A DNA stretch of 5,559 bases from assembly GCA_041740495.1 (NCBI GenBank), contig JBGSLW010000083.1, forward strand, positions 1-5,559, given 5' to 3'. This DNA comes from JANMEB01 sp041740495. Lineage in GTDB: Bacteria > Planctomycetota > Planctomycetia > Pirellulales > Pirellulaceae. Positions within the stretch are counted from its first letter, which is position 1. Each line of letters starts with the position of its first letter. A program made the position numbers and the translations under genes. This document shows, one piece after another, positions 1 through 4,517 of this stretch. The notes beneath the pieces are model-generated. The model saw nothing but the letters and a program-made list of their open reading frames with translations. It did no database searches and had not been told where the DNA came from.

Positions 1-700
1 ATCGCTGCACCGCCGCGACGAACTCGGACGCCGCACGGGGGCCCAGCGGCGTGGCGGTCGTCAGCGGGCCGTAATCGGTCGTCCAGCGGCAGAGCGGATG
101 TCCGCAGCCACACGCGGACGGCGCCGCCTGTAAATCGTTGAGCCAAATCCGCCGCGGCGTCGGCATCCCCCGCAACAGCTCGGCGATTCGTGTCACATGG
201 GCGTCGAACGATTCGCGGTAGAGGATCGGCACCCAAGGTTCGACCTTGACGATTTGACTCGGGGTGGGCTGAGGAAAATCCGGATACCGCTCCCTCCAAG
301 CCGCGTGCCCCTGCAAGCTGGCCATCCAGCGCGGATGCAGCTGTGCCAACTCGGGGGACCGACCGACCTCGATGAAATACTCCAGCGGCAGTTGCTGCTG
401 GTGAATCCGCTCTGCGGCGGCAAGTTCCTTGGCGCGCTGCCCGCCTCCGTTCAGCGCCAAGACCACGCAATCGGCCCGCGCCCGCCAGGCATCGCAAGCG
501 GACTGGCTGACTTGGTCCGCGGCCACCAAAACGCCTCGATAGCGATCGATTTCCACCGAGGGCGCTTTCTCGGCCGACGGCCTCGCAGGTCGCGAATCGC
601 ACCCTATCGGCACGAAACTCACCAGCACGACGATGAGCAAACCAGCCGCCGAGCTCCAGCGTGTCGCGCAAGACTCACCGAGCGTTCGACGAAGGGTCAT
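1..700 (-). CDS. Exported/lipoprotein-like hypothetical protein with CGCGHPLC cysteine cluster (3' end cut by window edge)
   Basis: The reverse strand is open from ATG at 700-698 to the left edge, giving 233 codons with no stop. The product begins with a basic segment (MTLRRTLGES), then a hydrophobic stretch (about residues 19-33, GLLIVVLVSFVPIG) ending at Cys34. This suggests a signal peptide, perhaps a lipoprotein one, although Pro at -3 makes PIGC a poor lipobox. The mature part has soluble, aromatic-rich segments: EYFIEVGRSPELAQLHPRW (about 107-125), WVPILYRESFDAHV (about 156-169) and RRIWLNDLQ (183-191). A tight cysteine cluster follows (C197, C199, C204 in ACGCGHPLCRWTTDYGP). The alternating strand-like and helix-like segments resemble a TIM-barrel glycosidase-like fold, but that is inference and I do not recognise a named family. 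The ATG overlaps the stop of the upstream DUF3179 gene (ATGA), so the two are probably translationally coupled. The C-terminus lies outside the window. Coding status is well supported; function is unknown. Confidence 0.8.
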   Translation of the reverse strand, partial: MTLRRTLGESCATRWSSAAGLLIVVLVSFVPIGCDSRPARPSAEKAPSVEIDRYRGVLVAADQVSQSACDAWRARADCVVLALNGGGQRAKELAAAERIHQQQLPLEYFIEVGRSPELAQLHPRWMASLQGHAAWRERYPDFPQPTPSQIVKVEPWVPILYRESFDAHVTRIAELLRGMPTPRRIWLNDLQAAPSACGCGHPLCRWTTDYGPLTTATPLGPRAASEFVAAVQR

Positions 701-1740
701 TCAGGTTTTACGACTTCGGTTTGCGGATATTCGTAACTCCAGGCGTACCAGCGGCAAGCGATCGACGGAACCCATTCGAGTTCCGCGCCGCGCAATTCGC
801 CGTCGACCGCGCGACCGGCCAGCGTCCACCTCGTCCCCGTCTCACGGTCTTTGAACGGAGCAGTCTCGGGCGAGATCTTGTCGGCAAAGAAGGTCAGCTT
901 GCGGCCGTCCACCGTTGCCGAAAACGCAACGGCCGATTTCGTTCGCTGGTACCAGAAGACCGCGATCGGATCGCCGTCCACTTCGGTGTTGATGCAATCG
1001 CGTGGCGGGCGGCCGTCCAGCGCCACGGCGACGGGCCGGCCCTTCTCATCATCGCGCCGGCTTTCGATCCCCATGACGCTCGTGAGCGGATCCAACCGGG
1101 CGTCCACCGTTCCCATGTTCTTCTGGGCGGACGCCGAAAGCTCGGTCGGCAACTCGGCCAGCGGATACTTCTGGCCATCGAACAAATCGTAAGCGGTCGA
1201 CTCCGGATGCAGCATCAGCCAATGCTGCCAGGTGGTCAGCAGGCTGGGGACTCGTACCAGCGTCTTCCCGGCTTGCGGTCCCGCAATCGCTCGGCCGCTC
1301 AACGCCGACCAAAGTGTCCCGTCTTTTCCTTGGACGACCATCACCCCGCCTCGCCAACCGTGGAAGCGATAGCCGTAGTCCTTTTCGAACGCGGCGACAT
1401 AACCGCCATCGGGATCATAAAAGAACAGACCGTACGTGTCGTTGATCACCCGCGGCGCCGCGAGGAAATGCCGCAAGGGCATCGCCCCCCCGTTGTGGGC
1501 ACCGCGGATCCACGCCAACACCACATCGTCCGGCCGAATCAACTGCTTGAGGTTCTGGTCGACGCAATACGAACAGGGGGGCTCCGTCAACGGTTCGTAC
1601 AAATCGGGCTGAGCCAAGATCTTCGATTCTGCCTTGGGGGCTGCAGGTGCCGCCTCATCTTGAGCTCGCACCGGGCGGCTCGCGAGCAACCCCAGCCAGA
1701 CAAGCGAACCGAGAGCCAAAGCGGAAACGCATCGCAACAT
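697..1740 (-). CDS. Secreted DUF3179 domain-containing protein
   Basis: This is a 347-residue protein starting at ATG 1740-1738. An in-frame TTG lies one codon earlier, but the ATG has a GCGAGG-type ribosome site (GAGG complement at 1748-1751, 7 nt away). Residues 1-26 form a Sec signal peptide: hydrophobic core LALGSLVWLGLLA, then ARA-Q cleavage after A26. The body matches DUF3179 as I know it: PLRHFLAAPRVINDTYG (88-104), LWSALSGRAIAGPQAG (143-158) and TTWQHWLMLHPES (169-181). The C-terminal half repeats the pattern: DRETGTRWTLAGRAVDGELRG (298-318), then RWYAWSYEYPQTEV (330-343). This suggests an internal duplication. The family's usual CPLC motif after the VNDT segment is absent: GLFFYDPDGGYVAAF stands there. 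A CSYC motif occurs instead near the mature N-terminus (C56, C59). The molecular function of DUF3179 is not established. The gene heads a leftward unit with the overlapping gene downstream. Confidence 0.9.
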   Translation of the reverse strand: MLRCVSALALGSLVWLGLLASRPVRAQDEAAPAAPKAESKILAQPDLYEPLTEPPCSYCVDQNLKQLIRPDDVVLAWIRGAHNGGAMPLRHFLAAPRVINDTYGLFFYDPDGGYVAAFEKDYGYRFHGWRGGVMVVQGKDGTLWSALSGRAIAGPQAGKTLVRVPSLLTTWQHWLMLHPESTAYDLFDGQKYPLAELPTELSASAQKNMGTVDARLDPLTSVMGIESRRDDEKGRPVAVALDGRPPRDCINTEVDGDPIAVFWYQRTKSAVAFSATVDGRKLTFFADKISPETAPFKDRETGTRWTLAGRAVDGELRGAELEWVPSIACRWYAWSYEYPQTEVVKPE

Positions 1741-1778
1741 CAATCAACCTCGCCTACAGTGAAAAGATCGCTCCCCAC

Positions 1779-1786
1779 AGTATACT
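1779..1786. promoter_or_regulatory. Palindromic AGTATACT in divergent spacer, possible two-way -10 element
   Basis: The 95-base spacer between the divergent DUF3179 and DUF4416 starts contains AGTATACT, which is its own reverse complement. It therefore offers a TATACT (-10-like, 5 of 6 to TATAAT) on each strand: 1781-1786 forward and 1784-1779 reverse. It stands out as AT-rich in GC-rich DNA. It sits about 50 bases before the rightward start and about 39 bases before the leftward start. I see no convincing -35 hexamer at 16-18 bases on either side, so the assignment is tentative. Confidence 0.3.
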
Positions 1787-1822
1787 CATTTGGCCAACCG
1801 CGCCGAAACTTGCCACAGGACC

Positions 1823-1827
1823 AGGGA
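1823..1827 (+). promoter_or_regulatory. Ribosome binding site AGGGA that supports the GTG start at 1836
   Basis: AGGGA lies 8 nt before GTG 1836. It is the only good Shine-Dalgarno match near the start of this open frame. Starting here removes an N-terminal extension that would overlap the divergent gene's start, and it gives the MG...PVKP N-terminus expected for DUF4416 proteins. Confidence 0.6.
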
Positions 1828-1835
1828 TCCACGAA

Positions 1836-2390
1836 GTGGGAAATGTACTTCCGGTCAAACCGGTGGTCCGATTCGCCGCAGTCACTGCGGGGTCGACCGA
1901 GTTGCTCGAATGGTCCCTGGACCAATTGCGAAACGCGTGGAGTAGCCCGGCGCTCATCAGCCAGCCGTTTCGATTCGACCAGACCTCGTACTATACCGCC
2001 GAGATGGGAGAGGGACTGTGGAAGCAGTTGCTGGGGTTCACGGAGTTGGTCGACCCGGCGGAATTGCCTGCTTGGAAGCTATTCTCGAACAGCTTGGAAG
2101 AACACGCGGCGCGGGAATTCGCCGGCGCGGTTGCTCGCCCCGTCAATATCGACCCGGGATACGTCACCGAAGCCAAGCTGGTGCTGGCCACCACCAAGGA
2201 CCGCGACCATCGCATTTACCTGCGTTCGGGGATTTACGCCGAGGTCACTCTGTTCTATCAACGCCAGGCCTGGCGCAGCTCGGCTTGGACGTACGCCGAC
2301 TATCAACAGCCGGCATACCACGAGTTTCTCTCGCGGTGCCGCGACTACCTCCGACAGCATCTTCCCCAATGGCGCGCAGAGCGCTCGTAG
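1836..2390 (+). CDS. DUF4416 family protein
   Basis: This is a 184-residue soluble protein read from GTG 1836 to TAG 2388-2390. I recognise the DUF4416 pattern: the N-terminal PVKPVVRFAAVTAG (6-19), QPFRFDQTSYYTAEMG (43-58), then KLFSNSLEE (81-89), RPVNIDPGYVTEAKLVLATTKD (101-122) and HRIYLRSGIYAEVTLFY (125-141), ending in WTYADYQQPAYHEFL (151-165). The NIDPGY and LVLATTKD blocks are the most diagnostic. Length fits the family's usual 180 or so residues, so the gene looks complete. No signal peptide or membrane segment is present, so it is likely cytoplasmic. DUF4416 has no established biochemical role that I can state. The open frame extends upstream to an ATG at 1647, but those codons lie antisense over the DUF3179 signal peptide and lack family-like sequence, so the GTG start is preferred. 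The gene is divergent from the DUF3179 gene and separated from the next rightward gene by 357 bases, so it is probably monocistronic. Confidence 0.88.
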   Translation: MGNVLPVKPVVRFAAVTAGSTELLEWSLDQLRNAWSSPALISQPFRFDQTSYYTAEMGEGLWKQLLGFTELVDPAELPAWKLFSNSLEEHAAREFAGAVARPVNIDPGYVTEAKLVLATTKDRDHRIYLRSGIYAEVTLFYQRQAWRSSAWTYADYQQPAYHEFLSRCRDYLRQHLPQWRAERS

Positions 2391-2458
2391 TTGCCAGCAC
2401 GGCTGTACAGCACCGCTGCAATCCGTCATCTCAAGCGCCCGGTGTACGAGCGGGTACT

Positions 2459-2475
2459 GCGGCTTTGTAAGCCGC
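2459..2475. repeat. Hairpin H1, copy 1 (GCGGCTT-TGT-AAGCCGC)
   Basis: A perfect 7-bp stem with a 3-base loop. An identical copy is at 2554-2570. No T-tract follows, so it does not look like a simple intrinsic terminator, though it could stall or protect the 3' end of the DUF4416 mRNA. Confidence 0.9.
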
Positions 2476-2497
2476 GTGCGTGTAGCGTAGGGTGCTT

Positions 2498-2511
2498 CGA
2501 ATACGTATTCG
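2498..2511. repeat. 14-bp perfect palindrome CGAATACGTATTCG, copy 1
   Basis: A perfect dyad without a loop, repeated at 2593-2606 exactly 95 bases later. Its AT-richer core (AATACGTATT) contrasts with the surrounding DNA. The form suits a dimeric protein site better than an RNA hairpin, but no binding protein can be named. Confidence 0.85.
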
Positions 2512-2520
2512 CCCGTGTTC

Positions 2521-2537
2521 CCGGCCTACAAGGCCGG
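2521..2537. repeat. Hairpin H2, copy 1 (CCGGCCT-ACA-AGGCCGG)
   Basis: A perfect 7-bp stem with a 3-base loop. Its reverse complement has the same TGT loop as H1, and the stems differ by two compensatory pairs, so H2 looks like an inverted relative of H1. The second copy at 2616-2632 has a G2629 change that breaks one stem pair. Confidence 0.88.
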
Positions 2538-2553
2538 TGTACGAGCGGGTACT

Positions 2554-2570
2554 GCGGCTTTGTAAGCCGC
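2554..2570. repeat. Hairpin H1, copy 2
   Basis: Identical to 2459-2475: GCGGCTT, loop TGT, AAGCCGC. The stem is fully intact in this second period. Confidence 0.9.
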
Positions 2571-2592
2571 GTGCGTGCAGCGTAGGGTGTTT

Positions 2593-2606
2593 CGAATACG
2601 TATTCG
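2593..2606. repeat. 14-bp perfect palindrome CGAATACGTATTCG, copy 2
   Basis: Identical to 2498-2511. Neither half carries a substitution, although the base change C2495/T2590 lies three bases outside it. Confidence 0.85.
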
Positions 2607-2615
2607 CCCGTGTTC

Positions 2616-2632
2616 CCGGCCTACAAGGGCGG
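2616..2632. repeat. Hairpin H2, copy 2, with one broken stem pair
   Basis: CCGGCCT-ACA-AGGGCGG: the same as copy 1 except G2629 for C, which replaces a G-C pair with G opposite G in the middle of the stem. This copy may be degenerating. Confidence 0.8.
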
Positions 2633-2656
2633 TGTACGGCTCCGCAAGCGCCTTCC

Positions 2657-2668
2657 AACCGGCCGGTT
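2657..2668. repeat. 12-bp palindrome AACCGGCCGGTT upstream of the cytochrome gene
   Basis: A perfect loop-free dyad 79 bases before the cytochrome ATG, followed 9 bases later by six Ts (2678-2683). As RNA only a 4-bp stem around a GGCC loop can form, so it is a poor terminator. A regulator-binding dyad is equally possible. It is not part of the 95-bp repeat. Confidence 0.4.
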
Positions 2669-2747
2669 CGAGTTCCCTTTTTTGACCCAATCCGCCATAA
2701 TGCCCAGAGATGGACCCGATCGCTGATTTAACAACTCTTCACACGCC

Positions 2748-4490
2748 ATGAAGTTGCTCGTTTGTCTTTGTCTTTTCGTTGGTCTGATCGCATCGGCGAT
2801 TGGAAGTCGATTTCAGTCCTCCGCGTCGGGATCGGGCGCCAGCGTTCGCCAGGAACCCGGGAAGTCGGAATCGGCACAGCAGGGAAATCTGGTCGACGAC
2901 GAGCCGGACAAGGAGCTGTTCGTCGATCGCGATCCACAGGGGGGAGGATCTCAGCCGTGGCCGCAGCCCGCCGTCGCCCTGCTCATCTCCGGCCGCCAGG
3001 ACGGGTACATCGAGCCGTGCGGGTGCACGGGGTTGGCTAACCAAAAGGGAGGCATGTTGCGGCGGGAGGTCCTGCACAAGCAATTGACCGGAGAAAAGGG
3101 CTGGAACGTCGTCGGGATCGACACCGGGAACCAGATCCACCGCACCGGGCCGCAATCCCAGCTGAAGTTGCAGACGACGTGGCGCGGGCTGATCGAAGCG
3201 ATGCACTACGCGACCATCGGGATCGGCCCCGACGACATCAAGAACCCGTCGATCGACACGATCCAGTTCCTGGAGGAGACGAAGGACTCGCGGCTGGCCT
3301 CCCCCGCGGCGCCCCGATTCGTGGCGGCCAACGTTCAGCTGTACGATTACTTCACGCCGTTCCAAGTCATCGAGGCCGGCGGAAAAAAAATCGGTGTGAC
3401 CATGCTGGTCGGGGACGCCGAACTGGCGGAGATCGCCAACGTCGCCGAGGCCGATTACGTCCGGATTCCCGTCGCCGAGGCCTTGGCCCAGGTCGTCCCG
3501 CAACTGGAGCGGGCCCAGTGCGACGTCTATATCTTGGGTGCGACGATGAACCTGGACATCTGCCGCGAACTAGCCCAGCAGTACCCACTCTTCGATTTCG
3601 TGTTGGCGGGCTGCGGCGTAGGTGAACCAACCCGCGAACCCGAACCGATTCAGATCGGCGACCACCTGACCTCGCTGGTCCAAGTCGGCTCGAAGAGCAT
3701 GCATTCGATCGTGATCGGTTTGTACTTCGACGGCGGAAAACTCACCAGCCGCTACCAACGCGTCCCCATGGATGCTCGCTTCGAAGTCGACAGCCAGATG
3801 GAAAAGATGAAAGAGATCTTCCGCGATTACCAGAGAAGCCTGGCCAAGATGACGTGGAAGGACTTGGCGATCGACCCTCGCGAGCATCCGAGCGGATTAA
3901 AGTTCGTGGGTTCCGACAGTTGCCAACAATGCCACGCGGGGGAATACGAGATCTGGAAGCACGGATTTCCCGGCGACGACAACCCGGATCGGATCGGGCC
4001 CCATTTCGTGGCGACCAAGAGTCTGTTGTTCAATCCGAACGGCGAGCGGACTTGGGTCACTCGCGAGCACGATCCGGAATGCCTCAGCTGCCACGTCACT
4101 GGCTGGAATCCGCAAGGGTACTATCCGTATGACACCGGCTTCCTCAAGACGGAAGATGTGGCAATGCACGCCAACGGCTGCGAAAATTGCCACGGGCCGG
4201 GCTCGGCGCACAACGAAGTCGAGGCCCGGATCAAAGAGCTGCAAGCCGCCAACCAGGCGATCCCGACCGACGTCGCCGAGCAGCAGAAAGCGGCGCTGGA
4301 AGGGGTCAAGGTCACCATGAAGCAGGCGCGGCAAAAGTTGTGCGTGGAATGCCATGACCTGGACAACAGCCCCGATTTTTCGCCCGACACCTTCGACGAC
4401 TACTGGAAACAGATCTACCACACCAAACAGGCGATCAAGAAACTGCAGGCCGCCCAACAAGGTGCGAGCGGCGACGGGCAGCAGCCGTAA
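2748..4490 (+). CDS. Exported tetrahaem cytochrome c with degenerate 5'-nucleotidase-like N-terminal domain
   Basis: This is a 580-residue protein from ATG 2748 to TAA 4488-4490. Residues 1-20 (MKLLVCLCLFVGLIASAIGS) are a Sec signal peptide, followed by a low-complexity linker to about residue 70. Residues about 75-350 resemble the 5'-nucleotidase/metallophosphoesterase fold: AVALLISGRQDGYIEPCGCTG (75-95, C91 and C93), QKGGMLRRE (99-107), VVGIDTGNQIH (121-131), a YATIGIGPDDI segment, and FVAANVQLYDY. The usual metal-binding DxH and GNHE signatures are not evident. The C-terminal part carries four haem-attachment motifs: CQQCH (392-396), CLSCHVTG (445-452), CENCHGPGSAH (478-488) and CVECH (532-536). 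Their arrangement recalls the cytochrome c554-like multihaem family. A helical, Glu/Gln/Lys-rich stretch separates the third and fourth sites. Expected location is the periplasm, with electron transfer as the likely role; the partner and substrate are unknown. No Shine-Dalgarno is visible, and this is the first ATG before the signal peptide. A kinase gene follows after 27 bases. Confidence 0.9.
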   Translation: MKLLVCLCLFVGLIASAIGSRFQSSASGSGASVRQEPGKSESAQQGNLVDDEPDKELFVDRDPQGGGSQPWPQPAVALLISGRQDGYIEPCGCTGLANQKGGMLRREVLHKQLTGEKGWNVVGIDTGNQIHRTGPQSQLKLQTTWRGLIEAMHYATIGIGPDDIKNPSIDTIQFLEETKDSRLASPAAPRFVAANVQLYDYFTPFQVIEAGGKKIGVTMLVGDAELAEIANVAEADYVRIPVAEALAQVVPQLERAQCDVYILGATMNLDICRELAQQYPLFDFVLAGCGVGEPTREPEPIQIGDHLTSLVQVGSKSMHSIVIGLYFDGGKLTSRYQRVPMDARFEVDSQMEKMKEIFRDYQRSLAKMTWKDLAIDPREHPSGLKFVGSDSCQQCHAGEYEIWKHGFPGDDNPDRIGPHFVATKSLLFNPNGERTWVTREHDPECLSCHVTGWNPQGYYPYDTGFLKTEDVAMHANGCENCHGPGSAHNEVEARIKELQAANQAIPTDVAEQQKAALEGVKVTMKQARQKLCVECHDLDNSPDFSPDTFDDYWKQIYHTKQAIKKLQAAQQGASGDGQQP

Positions 4491-4517
4491 CTGCCGTTCG
4501 CCTTATCCAATACTTCC

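Larger units (their letters stand above)
2439..2638. repeat. 95-bp tandem repeat, about 2.1 copies, three dyads per period
   Basis: Copy 1 is 2441-2535, copy 2 is 2536-2630, and a third begins with GGTGTACG (2631-2638) before diverging. Copies 1 and 2 differ at three positions only: T2483/C2578, C2495/T2590 and C2534/G2629. Each period contains a hairpin GCGGCTT-TGT-AAGCCGC, a loop-free palindrome CGAATACGTATTCG, and a hairpin CCGGCCT-ACA-AGGCCGG. The near identity shows a recent duplication or active homogenisation. Such intergenic hairpin units are typical of REP/BIME-type elements; membership of a genome-wide family cannot be seen from one locus. Confidence 0.95.
2391..2747. other. 357-base non-coding gap holding a tandem repeat array
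   Basis: No credible gene lies between the DUF4416 stop and the cytochrome start. Open frames crossing it simply run through repeat copies. The 95-bp period is not a multiple of three, so the copies would be read in different frames, which argues against coding. The gap begins with the 10-bp palindrome GCTGTACAGC (2402-2411), then the repeat array (2439-2638), then the 12-bp palindrome AACCGGCCGGTT (2657-2668), then a six-T run (2678-2683). The promoter and leader of the cytochrome gene should lie at its right end. TTGACC (2682-2687) and CATAAT (2696-2701) are present but only 8 bases apart, so they do not make a normal promoter together. Confidence 0.85.

Noticed and set aside
197..736. 179-codon forward open frame
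   Set aside because: It is antisense to the partial exported-protein gene, whose product has a signal segment and coherent sequence; the forward product is low-complexity and basic.
1741..1743. TTG as start of the DUF3179 gene
   Set aside because: The ATG directly after it is preferred and has a GAGG ribosome site at 7 nt.
1647..1835. N-terminal extension of the DUF4416 frame to ATG 1647
   Set aside because: It would overlap the divergent DUF3179 start by 94 bases, adds sequence unlike the family, and a GTG with AGGGA upstream gives the expected N-terminus.
661..2490. 609-codon forward open frame
   Set aside because: It lies antisense to the DUF3179 gene and then out of frame across the DUF4416 gene, has Arg/Pro/Ser-rich composition with no recognisable domain, and ends inside the non-coding repeat. 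High GC content makes long spurious frames common.
2439..2638. CRISPR array
   Set aside because: There are only about two copies of a 95-bp unit with no alternation of short repeats and unique spacers, and no cas gene nearby.
2657..2683. Intrinsic terminator formed by AACCGGCCGGTT plus six Ts
   Set aside because: The dyad has no loop, leaves at most a 4-bp stem, and the T run starts 9 bases after it.
2682..2701. Promoter TTGACC with CATAAT before the cytochrome gene
   Set aside because: The spacing is 8 bases instead of about 17, so the two hexamers cannot work together for the usual sigma factor.
2391..2731. Small open frames across the repeat array (forward and reverse, 64-79 codons)
   Set aside because: They consist mainly of repeat sequence, and the 95-bp period shifts frame between copies, so no peptide repeat is conserved. 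No start signal or family resemblance is visible.
2739..3503. 254-codon reverse open frame
   Set aside because: It is antisense to the cytochrome gene, whose signal peptide, nucleotidase-like blocks and haem motifs are unambiguous.
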